Both the position numbers and the translations under genes were made by a program. This document shows positions 16,901 through 28,404 of a stretch of DNA of 64,000 bases, piece by piece. Numbering within the stretch: position 1 is the stretch's first letter; every line of letters starts with the position of its first letter. The stretch covers positions 123,827 through 187,826 of the forward strand of contig NZ_CAKUIH010000004.1 in NCBI RefSeq assembly GCF_934660935.1. The letters run 5' to 3'. The notes below the pieces were generated by a model, which was given only the letters and a program-made list of their open reading frames with translations, was not told where the DNA came from and searched no databases. Origin of the DNA: an uncultured Parolsenella sp. GTDB taxonomy: Bacteria; Actinomycetota; Coriobacteriia; Coriobacteriales; Atopobiaceae.

Positions 16901-16999
16901 TCCGTCAAAGCCGTGTAATTCGGGCAACGGAGACTCGGTTGGTCTATCCTTTTCTAATCAGAGCCACCGACACGCAAACGTACACCACTTGGAGCACAC

Positions 17000-18199
17000 A
17001 TGTCGCGAAGCAACCTCCGCCCCACCGAGGGCGTTTCCTCATATGAAAAAGACGAGCTCAACACTCTTTCTCGTCCGCAGAAGCTCATGACGCGCCGCAC
17101 GGCGCTCAAGGCCATGTTTGGCCTTTCCGTCATCACCGCCGGTATGCTCGGTGCGCCTTCCTCGGCTTTTGCCGCAAAGGCCTCCCAACAAACGACCAAC
17201 GCCCTCAGCTCCGCCCAGGCAGAGCTTGACGCCGCCCAGGCCAAGCTCGACGCCATCGCCGCGGAGTACCAGGAGCTCAACCAGAAGCTCAACGAGACCG
17301 TCGGCAAGATCGAGGAAGTCCAGGCCCAGATCGACGCAAAGCAGGCCGAGATCGACGCCAAGCAGACGGAGATCGAAGCCAAGCAGGACCAGCTCGCCAG
17401 CCGCATCTCCAGCAGCTATAAGACCGGCAACTCGGACATCCTTGCCCTCATCCTCAACTCCCAGAGCTTTGAGGAGTTCTCGAACAATCTGTTTTACATG
17501 GGCAAGATCAATGCCAGCGACGAGCAGCTGATCAACGACGTCAAGACCGCCAAGGCAGAGCTCGAACAGGCAAAGGCCGAGCTCGAGCAGCAGAAGGCAG
17601 AGCTCGAGCAGCTCAAGGAGGAGCAGACCCAGCAGCTCCAGGCCGTTCAGGCCAAGCAGGACGAGGCTAGCTCCGTCGTCAACAGCCTCTCCGATGACGT
17701 GAAGGCCCTCATGGCGAAGCGCGACGCGGAGATCGCGGCCGCAGCCGAGGAGGAGCGCCGTCAGGCGGAGGCAGCGAAGGCGGCCGCAAGCGCTGCTGGC
17801 GGCGTCTCCGGCAGCCTTAGCAACGCCTCCCCGACTGACAAGGGCGCCGCCATCGTCGCCGCCTGTCATCGCGTCGCCTCGCCGGGCGCGGGCCTCTGCG
17901 CCATGTGGGTCAGCCGCGTCTACCAGGCTGCCGGCCTTGGATATCCCGGCGGCAACGCCAACAACATGTACTGGAACTACTGCACGAGCTCCAACAAGGG
18001 CGATTTGCGGGCCGGCATGATCGTCGCAGTCTCGACGCACGGCAGCACCGCAGCCGGCCGCATCTACGGCCACGTTGGCATCTACATCGGCGGTGGCATG
18101 GTCATGGAGAACGTGGGCTACATCAACACGCAGAGCCTCGACTCCTGGATTGCCTCCTACGGCGACATCGTCACGCCGCGCTGGGGCTGGGCAGGCTAG
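17000..18199 (+). CDS. Secreted coiled-coil peptidoglycan hydrolase with CHAP/NlpC-like cysteine domain
   Basis: A 399-residue secreted protein. Residues 30-60 form a signal peptide with a twin-arginine-like MTRRTALKAMFGLSV and cleavage expected near AFA-AK. Residues 65-265 are long coiled coil with heptad-like AKQAEIDAKQTE and AELEQ repeats, as in PcsB/CwlO-type hydrolases. Residues 280-399 carry a cysteine-peptidase domain: the nucleophile in GLCAMWVSRVY and the histidine in YGHVGIYIGGG. Such enzymes split daughter-cell peptidoglycan, with the coiled coil usually restraining activity through FtsEX, which is not encoded nearby. The ATG at 17000 has TTGGAG upstream. Single gene with its own terminator. 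Confidence 0.85.
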   Translation: MSRSNLRPTEGVSSYEKDELNTLSRPQKLMTRRTALKAMFGLSVITAGMLGAPSSAFAAKASQQTTNALSSAQAELDAAQAKLDAIAAEYQELNQKLNETVGKIEEVQAQIDAKQAEIDAKQTEIEAKQDQLASRISSSYKTGNSDILALILNSQSFEEFSNNLFYMGKINASDEQLINDVKTAKAELEQAKAELEQQKAELEQLKEEQTQQLQAVQAKQDEASSVVNSLSDDVKALMAKRDAEIAAAAEEERRQAEAAKAAASAAGGVSGSLSNASPTDKGAAIVAACHRVASPGAGLCAMWVSRVYQAAGLGYPGGNANNMYWNYCTSSNKGDLRAGMIVAVSTHGSTAAGRIYGHVGIYIGGGMVMENVGYINTQSLDSWIASYGDIVTPRWGWAG

Positions 18200-18242
18200 G
18201 CAATCGCTCGGCAATCCTTCCATTTCAGCATGCGCTCGCTAA

Positions 18243-18285
18243 AGCAGCGGGGTCGCCCGGTTAACTCGAGCGACCCCGCTTTCGT
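18243..18285 (+). terminator. Intrinsic terminator of the cell-wall hydrolase gene
   Basis: AGCGGGGTCGC (18246-18256) pairs exactly with GCGACCCCGCT (18270-18280) and is followed by TTCGTC. The stem is strong and the U-tract weak. Confidence 0.75.
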
Positions 18286-18442
18286 CAGTCCTTCGTCACA
18301 TGAGCTCGCACGTCATCGGCTCAGCTCGCCAACCGCCCGCTCATGTCTCGAGCACGACCATATCGGCACTATAATGGGAAGTTGGTGTGGACAAGGTCCA
18401 CCCTGTCTACGTGTCACTGAACGCCTGGGCGAAAGGAACCCC

Positions 18443-19498
18443 ATGAGCGAGAAGATCGATCCCAAAGACACCTGTGTGCTCGTCACCGGCGGCGCCGGCT
18501 TCATCGGCAGCCACACCGTGGTCGAGCTGCTCCAGAAGGATTACAAGGTCGTCATCGTCGATGACCTCTCCAATGCCTCCGCGAAGGTCGAGGACCGCAT
18601 CAAGACCATCGTTGGCCCCGAGGCGGCCAAGAACCTCGAGCTCGTCATCGCGGACGTGAATGATCGCGCCGCGCTCGAACAGATCTTCGGCACCCACACG
18701 ATCGACCGCGTCATCCACTTCGCCGGCTTCAAGGCCGTGGGCGAGTCCGTCTCCAAGCCGATCGAGTACTACTCCAACAACCTGGGCAACACGCTCACGC
18801 TCGTCGACGTCATGCGCGAGCACGGCTGCAAGTCCATCATCTTCTCCAGCTCCGCCACCGTCTACGGCGACCCGGACTCCCTGCCCCTCACCGAGGCCAG
18901 TCCCAAGAAGAACGCCACCAACCCCTATGGTTGGACCAAGTGGATGATCGAGCAGATCCTGACCGACCTCCACACCGCTGACCCCGAGTGGAACGTCGTC
19001 CTCCTCCGCTACTTCAACCCCATCGGAGCCCACCCCTCCGGACTCATGGGCGAGGATCCCAAGGGCATTCCCAACAACCTCGTGCCCTACGTCGCGCAGA
19101 CCGCCATCGGCAAGCGCGAGGCCGTCCACGTCTTCGGCGATGACTACGACACGCCCGACGGCACCGGCGTTCGCGACTACATCCACGTCTGCGATCTCGC
19201 CACCGGCCACGCCGCCGCCCTCGCGTGGATGAACGGCAAGACGGGCGTCGAGATCTTCAACCTCGGCACCGGCAAGGGCACCTCCGTGCTCGAGATCATC
19301 AAGGCCTTCTCCCGCGCCTGCGGCAAGGACATCCCCTACGTCATCGACCCGCGCCGCCCCGGCGACGTCACCTCGAACTACGCGGACTGCTCCAAGGCCA
19401 AGGCCGAGATGGGCTGGGAGGCCAAGTACGACATCGACGACATGTGCCGCGACTCCTGGAACTGGCAGTCCAAGAACCCCAACGGCTACGAGGGCTAG
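18443..19498 (+). CDS. galE: UDP-glucose 4-epimerase
   Basis: A 351-residue extended short-chain dehydrogenase that interconverts UDP-glucose and UDP-galactose, feeding galactose use and surface polysaccharide. The NAD-binding GGAGFIGSH lies at residues 15-23, the catalytic triad is visible as SSSATVYG (Ser) and YGWTKWMIE (Tyr-x3-Lys), and the sugar-binding region has RYFNPIGAHPSG and GTGVRDYIHV. Length is normal. The ATG at 18443 has AAAGGA upstream; earlier in-frame codons have none. It is followed after 9 bases by a polyprenyl synthase gene, suggesting an operon directed at the cell envelope. Confidence 0.96.
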   Translation: MSEKIDPKDTCVLVTGGAGFIGSHTVVELLQKDYKVVIVDDLSNASAKVEDRIKTIVGPEAAKNLELVIADVNDRAALEQIFGTHTIDRVIHFAGFKAVGESVSKPIEYYSNNLGNTLTLVDVMREHGCKSIIFSSSATVYGDPDSLPLTEASPKKNATNPYGWTKWMIEQILTDLHTADPEWNVVLLRYFNPIGAHPSGLMGEDPKGIPNNLVPYVAQTAIGKREAVHVFGDDYDTPDGTGVRDYIHVCDLATGHAAALAWMNGKTGVEIFNLGTGKGTSVLEIIKAFSRACGKDIPYVIDPRRPGDVTSNYADCSKAKAEMGWEAKYDIDDMCRDSWNWQSKNPNGYEG

Positions 19499-19507
19499 GA
19501 CGGCCGC

Positions 19508-20554
19508 GTGAGCAACACCTTCCCCGGATATCTGAAGGAGCGTCTGCCCCTCGTGGAGCAGGCGCTCTCCCGCGTCGCGGCAACCCCGCTTGACGACACC
19601 TCCTGCGCGACGGCAGACCTCAACCGCTACCTCTACGCGCCCCTCGCCCACTTCACCTCGGGTGGAGGCAAACGCGTGAGGCCGGTCCTCTGCCTGCTCG
19701 GCGCCGAGGCCGTGGGCGCCGCGCCAGAGCGCGCCCTCTCCGCCGGCATCGCTATCGAGCTCTTCCAGAGCGCCGCGCTCGTCCACGATGACATCGCGGA
19801 CGAGTCCGAGCTCCGCCGCGGCGAGCCGTGCCTCTACGTCACGGAGGGGACAGGCGTCGCCATCAACATGGGTGACCTCGCCCTCACGCAGGTGTTCGAG
19901 GTCGTCATGGAGGACGCCGCGCTTGACGCGCCCACCAAGCTCTCGCTCCTGCGCAGCCTCGCCACGATGGAGCGCCACACCCTCGAGGGGCAGGCACTCG
20001 ATCTCGGTTGGGCACGCGACGGGCGCTGGGACATCACGAGCGCGGACTACACCTTCATGGTCACGAGCAAGACTGCCTACTACACGGCCGCCTTCCCGCT
20101 CTATCTCGGTGCCATCGCCGGTGGCGCCCGCGAGGACGTCGCACGCGAGCTCTACGCGATTGGCATCGAGGCCGGCGTCGCCTTCCAGCTACAGGATGAC
20201 CTGCTGAACCTCGTAGGCGACGCGGACGCCCAGGGCAAGGACTTCAGGAGCGACATCACGGAGGGCAAACGCACGCTCGCCGTGGTCCACGCGCTCGAAA
20301 ACCTTGGCACCGCAGAGCGCGACGAGCTCGTGTCGCTCCTGACCACAGGCGTGACCGCACCCGATGACCTCACGCGCGCCGTTGAGCTCATCGAGGCGGG
20401 TGGCGGCATCGAGCATTGCCGTTCTCTTGCCGAGAAGGGCGCGGAGAAGACCAAGCGCCTGGCAACAGAGGCGGCGGAAAAGGGCCACATTTCGTTTGAG
20501 GCTCGCGACCTACTCTGCTCTATGGCAGACTTCTTTGTAGAGCGCGCGGCTTAG
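19508..20554 (+). CDS. Polyprenyl diphosphate synthase
   Basis: A 348-residue trans-isoprenyl diphosphate synthase. The first aspartate-rich motif is HDDIADESELRRG, and the second is QLQDDLLNLVGD, where the last Asp of DDxxD is Asn. GGGKRVRP near residue 53 binds the diphosphate of isopentenyl diphosphate. The chain-length-determining residues before the first motif (ALV) do not let me assign farnesyl, geranylgeranyl or longer products; the length and the position next to galE favour a long-chain carrier or quinone side chain. The start is GTG 19508, 9 bases after galE, so it is likely co-translated. Confidence 0.88.
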   Translation: MSNTFPGYLKERLPLVEQALSRVAATPLDDTSCATADLNRYLYAPLAHFTSGGGKRVRPVLCLLGAEAVGAAPERALSAGIAIELFQSAALVHDDIADESELRRGEPCLYVTEGTGVAINMGDLALTQVFEVVMEDAALDAPTKLSLLRSLATMERHTLEGQALDLGWARDGRWDITSADYTFMVTSKTAYYTAAFPLYLGAIAGGAREDVARELYAIGIEAGVAFQLQDDLLNLVGDADAQGKDFRSDITEGKRTLAVVHALENLGTAERDELVSLLTTGVTAPDDLTRAVELIEAGGGIEHCRSLAEKGAEKTKRLATEAAEKGHISFEARDLLCSMADFFVERAA

Positions 20555-20648
20555 CCGCAAGCAAGAACGGGGCCCGTAAGGCCCACGAAGCATCTTAGAG
20601 GCGCGGCGCTCCCCCAGGCGGCCGCGCAGGCACACAAGGAGTACTTTG

Positions 20649-21557
20649 ATGGATCCGATTCGCGAGGGCATGACCGGCTCGATGGTCGAGGACGTCCAGG
20701 ATCGCCTGGCATCGCTTGACTACGAGATCGACGAGGCGGAACGCTCCGCATCCGAGTTTGGCTCGTCCACCGCAAACGCCGTGGCTCGCTTCCGCATCGA
20801 ACACGGCCTGTCCATCTCGGCGGAAGTTGATCTGCCCTGTTGGTCCGTCCTCGTCGACGAGTGCTACCAGATGGGTGATCGCACCCTCTACCTGCGTCTC
20901 CCCAACTTCCACGGCAACGACGTCCGCTGTCTGCAGAACGCGCTCAACGTCCTCGGCTTCTCCTGCGGCGAGGCCGACGGCTACTACGGACCCCACACGG
21001 AGGGTGCCGTCAAGCTCTTCCAGGAGAACGTCGGCATGCTCGCAGACGGAATCGCCTTCGCTGACACCTTCGACGCCATCGAACGCCTTCGCCACGTCTG
21101 GGCCGGCAAGCCCGCTCAGGGTCCTCATCCCATGAGCGGTATGAGCTTCGCCCGTGCCGCGCTCGTTCTCGACGAGGTCGCCGTGGCACTCACCGCCGAG
21201 GACCCGATCTCGCGCAATGTCGCGGGCCGCATCTGGAACATCGCTCGCGCCATGTCTGATGACACCGGTCTTCGCCTCGTCGATTCGACCAAGGACGCCC
21301 TCCCGACCGACCGCGCCGTTATCGTCCTTGCCGTGACACCGCGTCCCGCCGTCTCCTCCGTCGCCAACGTGACCATGGCGGACGACGGTGACCTCGCCCT
21401 GCGCCTGCGCACGGCTCTTGAGAGCTCGCGCACGAAGCCTCCCGTGGTTCGCATCGAGCTGCCCGCAGACCCCAATTTCGACGGCTCCTTCACCATCAAC
21501 GACGCCCAGATGCTCGCCGTCTCGCTTGTCGACACGCTCTGCGCGGCACTTTCCTAG
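20649..21557 (+). CDS. Protein with two peptidoglycan-binding-like domains
   Basis: A 302-residue protein. Two tandem PG_binding_1-type modules occur at about residues 5-60 (VEDVQDRLASLDYE...STANAVARFRIEHGL) and 75-130 (GNDVRCLQNALNVLGFSCGEADGYYGPHTEGAVKLFQ). The remaining 165 residues lack catalytic motifs known to me and have no signal peptide, so where it acts is unclear. The ATG at 20649 follows AAGGAG at good distance. It stands after the isoprenoid gene and ends at a strong terminator. A role in cell-wall sensing or anchoring is a guess from the domain. Confidence 0.75.
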   Translation: MDPIREGMTGSMVEDVQDRLASLDYEIDEAERSASEFGSSTANAVARFRIEHGLSISAEVDLPCWSVLVDECYQMGDRTLYLRLPNFHGNDVRCLQNALNVLGFSCGEADGYYGPHTEGAVKLFQENVGMLADGIAFADTFDAIERLRHVWAGKPAQGPHPMSGMSFARAALVLDEVAVALTAEDPISRNVAGRIWNIARAMSDDTGLRLVDSTKDALPTDRAVIVLAVTPRPAVSSVANVTMADDGDLALRLRTALESSRTKPPVVRIELPADPNFDGSFTINDAQMLAVSLVDTLCAALS

Positions 21558-21600
21558 CGAATAAGGCGTTGCCACACATAGCTCTCTCGTCGTTGACATT

Positions 21601-21643
21601 AAGGCGCGAGGCTCACTCCTTGACTGAGCCTCGCGCCTTTTCC
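21601..21643 (+). terminator. Intrinsic terminator after the peptidoglycan-binding gene
   Basis: A perfect 15-bp stem (21601-21615 with 21625-21639) with a 9-base loop is followed by TTTTCCC. Its AA at the 5' side would also give a T-tail on the other strand, but no leftward gene ends here. Confidence 0.92.
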
Positions 21644-21752
21644 CTTACATATCTGTCATCTGCCGAGCTCTCAGCATCAGGCCAAACAATGTCCGATATG
21701 CTTGTCTGGATTGCACGCTGCCTAAAATGACCCCGACCCCCACGGAGACCAC

Positions 21753-23258
21753 ATGCAACTCGGCAACCATGACCAGGAGACCCAGAAGCTGGACGTCATC
21801 TCCCCCAGCCCTCTCGCAGTCCCTGATCCCAATGACCCCCTGGCAGGCCTCGATCCCGAGGAGCGCGAGGCCTACGAGCAGCTGAAGCGCATGCGTGCCG
21901 AGCGTCGCCGCAAGAAGCTGATCAGGAGGGGCATCGTCGTTGGCATCATCGCCGCGCTCGTCGTGGGTTTCTTCGTCTTCCGCGCCGTCTCGGCGAACAA
22001 GCCTGATAACAGCATCCAGGTCGTCACCACCCCTGCCTACACCGGTCCCTTCACGACTGAGGTCACCGGGTCCGGCTCCATCAAGCCCTCCTCCTCGTAT
22101 GTGGTTCAGCCCCAGATCGACGGCGCGATTGACTCCGTCAACGTCGTCGCCGGCCAGACGGTCAAGGCGGGCGACGTCCTCTTCACCATCAAGAACGACG
22201 ACCTTGACCGCGCCATCAACGAGGCCGGACGTGGCGTTCGTACCGCCAAGCAAGGCGTTGACGAGGCAAACCAGGGTGTCGAGCAGGCGAGGCAAACCGT
22301 CAGTGCCGCGGAGGAGGCCGTCAGCAAAGCGCAGAATCTGCTGAACGCGAATCCTGACGACACGGATCTGCAAGCGGCCCTCGAAGGGGCCCAGGCCGAG
22401 CTCAAGAGCGCCCGCAATGCGCTCACCGAGGCCCAGCGCGCTCCCGAGTCCGCCCAAATCTCGCTCGAGGCAGCAAACGACGCGTACAACCAGGCGATCG
22501 AGCGCGCTGAGCAGCGCACCGTTAAGTCCCCCATCGACGGCACCATCGTCGAGCTCAACGCCCAGCCCGGCGCTACCGTGGGCCAGGCGGTTGCCAGCGC
22601 GGGCACCCAGGGCACCGGCTCGCTTTGCCTGGTCGCCAATCTCTCCCAGATGAACGTGACGCTCCAGATCAGCGAGGTCGACATCAACAAGCTCTCCCTT
22701 GACCAGCCAGCGAACGTCACCTTCTCCGCCGTTCCCGACCTCACGCTCTCCGCGACCGTCAAGTCCATTGCCTCGACCTCCAGCGGTAACGATGGTGGCG
22801 GCTACGGCTATGGCGGAGGCAGTGGTGCCACCTATGCCGTCGAGCTTGTCATCCCCACGCCAGATCCGCGCCTCAAGCCCGGCATGACGGCAGACGTCTC
22901 CATCATCACGAGCTCCATCGACTCCGCCCTCATCGTCCCCTCCGCCGCCGTGACGGACTTCGGCGACGGCACCGGCGTCGTCTACGTCGAGGATGACGAG
23001 AAGACCCACGCCGCGCACACCGTCCACGTCGAGATTCTCGGCGACAACGGCTCGGAGACCGCCATCAAGCCCACGGAGGGCGCGATCTGCGACGGCGACC
23101 TCGTCATCATCTCCGGCATGGAAGCCGCGACCATAGACGATATGGATGCCGGTACCATGGACGACGTTGCCGGAAACGCCGCGGACGTTGCCTCCGGCGA
23201 CGCCTCCGTAAGCTCCCTCGACTCAACCGTCGAGGGCGAGACGACTGTGGCGCGATAA
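21753..23258 (+). CDS. MacA/HlyD-type periplasmic-adaptor-like export subunit
   Basis: A 501-residue adaptor of a MacAB-like ABC efflux system. It has a cytoplasmic tail with a basic stretch (ERRRKKLIRRG), one membrane anchor at about 62-80, a split lipoyl domain (DGAIDSVNVVAGQTVKAGDVLFTI and SPIDGTIVELNAQPGATVGQAV), a central alpha-helical hairpin of about residues 150-250, and a beta-barrel region. A Gly/Tyr-rich insert (GGGYGYGGGSG) and an Asp-rich C-terminal tail are extra. In a monoderm it would link the membrane permease to the wall side. The substrate is unknown. It leads an operon with the ATPase and permease genes 2 and 3 bases apart. ACGGAG precedes the ATG. Confidence 0.88.
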   Translation: MQLGNHDQETQKLDVISPSPLAVPDPNDPLAGLDPEEREAYEQLKRMRAERRRKKLIRRGIVVGIIAALVVGFFVFRAVSANKPDNSIQVVTTPAYTGPFTTEVTGSGSIKPSSSYVVQPQIDGAIDSVNVVAGQTVKAGDVLFTIKNDDLDRAINEAGRGVRTAKQGVDEANQGVEQARQTVSAAEEAVSKAQNLLNANPDDTDLQAALEGAQAELKSARNALTEAQRAPESAQISLEAANDAYNQAIERAEQRTVKSPIDGTIVELNAQPGATVGQAVASAGTQGTGSLCLVANLSQMNVTLQISEVDINKLSLDQPANVTFSAVPDLTLSATVKSIASTSSGNDGGGYGYGGGSGATYAVELVIPTPDPRLKPGMTADVSIITSSIDSALIVPSAAVTDFGDGTGVVYVEDDEKTHAAHTVHVEILGDNGSETAIKPTEGAICDGDLVIISGMEAATIDDMDAGTMDDVAGNAADVASGDASVSSLDSTVEGETTVAR

Positions 23259-23260
23259 CC

Positions 23261-24076
23261 ATGCCCGTCATCGACGTCAAGAACATCCATCGCATCTTCG
23301 AGACGGGCGCTGGCTTCAACCACGTTCTTCGCGGAGTGTCACTCACGGTCAACAAGGGTGAGTTTGTCGCCATCATGGGGCCGTCTGGCTCGGGCAAGTC
23401 GACCCTCATGAACATCCTCGGGCTGCTCGACACGCCCACCACGGGCACGTATCGCCTCGAGGGAGTCGACATCTCGACCCTCTCTGACGACGACCTCTCC
23501 TTCGTGCGTGGCAGGCGCATTGGCTTCGTGTTTCAGAGCTTCAATCTCCTGCCGCGTGCCACGGTGCTGCGCAACGTCATGTTGCCGCTCGCCTATGCCG
23601 AGGTGGACCGTCGCGAACGCGAACCACGCGCGATTCGCGCGCTCACGGCCGTCGACATCGCGCCGGACCACTTCGACCACCTGACCAACGAGCTCTCCGG
23701 CGGGCAGATGCAGCGCGTCGCCATCGCACGCGCCCTCGTCAGCGACCCGGCGATCATCCTCGCGGATGAGCCGACGGGCAACCTCGACTCCGCGACCGGC
23801 GAGATGGTCATGCAGACCTTCGAGCGCCTTCGCGACCGCGGCAAGACCATCGTCCTCATCACACACGACCCAAACGTCGCCGCACGTGCGGACCGCGCTC
23901 TGCACATCCTCGATGGGCGCCTTGCAGACGGCGCCTTCGCGGGCGGCGGGCGTGTCGGTGGCACGCTCGGGACGCGCGCGGACGCTGGAACCGCCGCCGC
24001 AACGCGTCTCCAGCGCGCTGCGGGGCCCGGCCCAGGCAGCGCCACGTCGCTCCCCAACCGCATTCCGGAGGTGTAA
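23261..24076 (+). CDS. ABC transporter ATPase, MacB/LolD type
   Basis: A 271-residue ABC ATPase: Walker A GPSGSGKSTLMNILG, the MacB/LolD-type Q-loop region FVFQSFNLLPRATVLRNV, signature LSGGQMQRVAIARAL, and Walker B IILADEPTGNLDS. The C-terminal 45 residues are rich in Gly, Ala and Arg and unlike the family core. The ATG sits 2 bases after the adaptor stop, without a strong ribosome site, so coupled translation is likely. It powers the permease encoded next. Confidence 0.92.
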   Translation: MPVIDVKNIHRIFETGAGFNHVLRGVSLTVNKGEFVAIMGPSGSGKSTLMNILGLLDTPTTGTYRLEGVDISTLSDDDLSFVRGRRIGFVFQSFNLLPRATVLRNVMLPLAYAEVDRREREPRAIRALTAVDIAPDHFDHLTNELSGGQMQRVAIARALVSDPAIILADEPTGNLDSATGEMVMQTFERLRDRGKTIVLITHDPNVAARADRALHILDGRLADGAFAGGGRVGGTLGTRADAGTAAATRLQRAAGPGPGSATSLPNRIPEV

Positions 24077-24079
24077 GAG

Positions 24080-25309
24080 ATGACGCCCCGTGACCTCGCA
24101 ACCGAGACAACGAGCGCGCTTGACGCCAACCGAGGGCGGAGTCTCCTCACGGTCCTCGGCATCGTGATCGGCATCGCCGCCGTCATTGCCATGACCTCGC
24201 TCATCGGAGGCGTGCGCAACTCGCTCGTGGGCGAGTTGGGCCTCGACGCCGCCCGGCGCGTCTCCATCTACGCGCCCTACGGCCTCACGAAGTCGAACAT
24301 CGACACGCTCGAGCAGACAATCCCCGAGTACGAGTTCATCGCCGGCGGCGCCTCGACGGCGGCAGACGTGACGACGGACAAGGGCTCCATATACATGCAG
24401 ATATCTGGTGGTGACAACGATTATCTAACCGCCACCGGCATCAAGCCCGCGAGGGGACGCACGTGGACGGCAGACGAGGAGAGTCGCGGCGCCCAAGTCT
24501 GCATCGTCACGCCCGACGTCATGCGTCAGCTCTTTGGCAATCCCGAGGCTGACTTCGCCGGCAAGACCATCAAGATGGGAAACGCCTCCTACACCATCGT
24601 CGGCGTCACCAGCCAGAGCATGATGACCATGATGTCGGAGGGCAACGGACAGGCCTGGGTACCGCTCAAGTGCGCTCAGATGCGCCTGGGCGCGAACTCT
24701 CGCGAGCTCTGGGAGGTCGTCGGCTTCGCGAAGGAGGGCGTTGACATGACGGCCCTCGTCGAGAAGACGAAGAGCCAGATTGCACGCATCCAGCGCATTC
24801 CTGACGAAGATGCGGAGGCCATGATCTCCGTCTACTCCATGAAGGAGAGCATCGAGGCGCTGGACAACTTCATGAACTCGTTTGCGCTCATCGCCGGCGC
24901 GATTGCGAGCATATCGTTGCTAGTGGGCGGCATTGGCATCATGAACATGATGCTCACCAACGTGACGGAGCGCATCCGCGAGATCGGCCTTCGCCGCGCC
25001 CTCGGCGCCACGCGCACGGACATCACGGCACAGTTCCTCGCGGAGTCCATCGCCATCAGCCTCGCCGGTGGCGTCATCGGCATCATCGCGGGCTACGTCA
25101 GCTCGTGGGCGCTCGCGTGGATCGCCAGCTCCACCGGGCTGGTCGCAGAGATAGGCGGCTCCGGCGGCGCGATGCTCGTGCCGGCCATCTCGCTCAGCGC
25201 CGTTGGCTTCGCCACTGGCGTATGCGTGTTTATCGGCCTCGTGTTTGGCTACTACCCGGCGCGCCGCGCCGCCCGGCTCGACCCGGTTGAGGCACTGCGC
25301 TATCAGTAG
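24080..25309 (+). CDS. MacB-like ABC transporter permease (FtsX/MacB_PCD)
   Basis: A 409-residue permease with one membrane helix at the N terminus (SLLTVLGIVIGIAAVIAMTS, about 15-40), a large extracytoplasmic MacB_PCD domain (about 45-265), and three helices at the C terminus. The FtsX-type motif NMMLTNVTERIREIGLRRALGA is intact. With the preceding adaptor and ATPase it forms a tripartite mechanotransmission-type exporter, for peptides or antibiotics in characterised relatives. GGAGGTG precedes the ATG. Confidence 0.92.
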   Translation: MTPRDLATETTSALDANRGRSLLTVLGIVIGIAAVIAMTSLIGGVRNSLVGELGLDAARRVSIYAPYGLTKSNIDTLEQTIPEYEFIAGGASTAADVTTDKGSIYMQISGGDNDYLTATGIKPARGRTWTADEESRGAQVCIVTPDVMRQLFGNPEADFAGKTIKMGNASYTIVGVTSQSMMTMMSEGNGQAWVPLKCAQMRLGANSRELWEVVGFAKEGVDMTALVEKTKSQIARIQRIPDEDAEAMISVYSMKESIEALDNFMNSFALIAGAIASISLLVGGIGIMNMMLTNVTERIREIGLRRALGATRTDITAQFLAESIAISLAGGVIGIIAGYVSSWALAWIASSTGLVAEIGGSGGAMLVPAISLSAVGFATGVCVFIGLVFGYYPARRAARLDPVEALRYQ

Positions 25310-25422
25310 CGAGAGCGGACGCGCGGCCACCGACGCGAAGCAGCCGCGACGCACCGCGCCGCCGCTGGAGCGCCACGCAGGACGGGACGCACCGCGCGGC
25401 ACGCTGTCACATATCGCAACCC

Positions 25423-25459
25423 AAACAAACGGGGCGCCGGTCATATGGCCGACGCCCCG
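25423..25459 (-). terminator. Probable clpC terminator
   Basis: On the minus strand an 11-bp stem with one wobble (25449-25459 with 25430-25440) encloses CATATGA and is followed by TTTGTTTGGG. It lies about 125 bases past the clpC stop and points leftward. Confidence 0.7.
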
Positions 25460-25472
25460 CATTCGTCTCGTT

Positions 25473-25559
25473 AGTTGTCGCCATCCGCGACGCCTATGCC
25501 CACTGCCCGCGGCAGTCAGTTGTCGCCATCCGCGACGCCTGCGCCCACTGCCCGCGGCA
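25473..25559. repeat. 45-bp-period tandem duplication between macB-like gene and clpC
   Basis: AGTTGTCGCCATCCGCGACG begins copies at 25473 and 25518; only two internal bases differ over 42. The shared CCCGCGGCA also occurs at the clpC 3' end. Confidence 0.85.
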
Positions 25560-25583
25560 CGTAGCCGCACAGGCACGCCCGAG

Positions 25584-28202
<2,619 letters not shown>

Positions 28203-28239
28203 GCGAAGGTTCCCCCTCGGTCGTTCTTCCTGCAAAACC

Positions 28240-28288
28240 AACGTGCCCATGCGGCCTCATGGCAGCACGGGCACGTTGTTAGCTTATA
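28240..28288 (-). promoter_or_regulatory. Possible clpC promoter with palindromic operator
   Basis: AACGTGCCC (28240-28248) mirrors GGGCACGTT (28269-28277), directly downstream of a TATAAG -10-like hexamer (minus strand 28283-28288). The -35 is weak. The palindrome does not match CtsR, CIRCE or HAIR consensus as I know them. Confidence 0.35.
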
Positions 28289-28404
28289 CCCTCGAGCCGG
28301 GTAGGCAAAACCGCGACGTCTATATCGCTCGCCTATGGGCGGTGCCCACGCAGCGCCAACGATTCGTTCGGCTAACACCACCCGACACCACCCGGCAATT
28401 GGCC

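Larger units (their letters stand above)
16414..16999. other. Intergenic region with an inverted-repeat element and a tandem repeat
   Basis: No supported gene across 586 bases. It contains a MITE-like element (16440-16645), then about 165 unremarkable bases, then a 45-bp tandem repeat (16811-16900) and the upstream region of the cell-wall hydrolase. An open frame at 16764-17090 covers the tandem repeat but overlaps the hydrolase start and has no ribosome site. Confidence 0.6.

Noticed and set aside
16764..17090. Small protein gene covering the 45-bp repeat
   Set aside because: The codon-like divergence is notable, but there is no ribosome site and it overlaps the hydrolase start by 91 bases, so I list only the repeat.
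18407..19978. Leftward frame across galE and the polyprenyl synthase
   Set aside because: Low-complexity Gly/Val/Asp translation spanning two convincing genes on the other strand.
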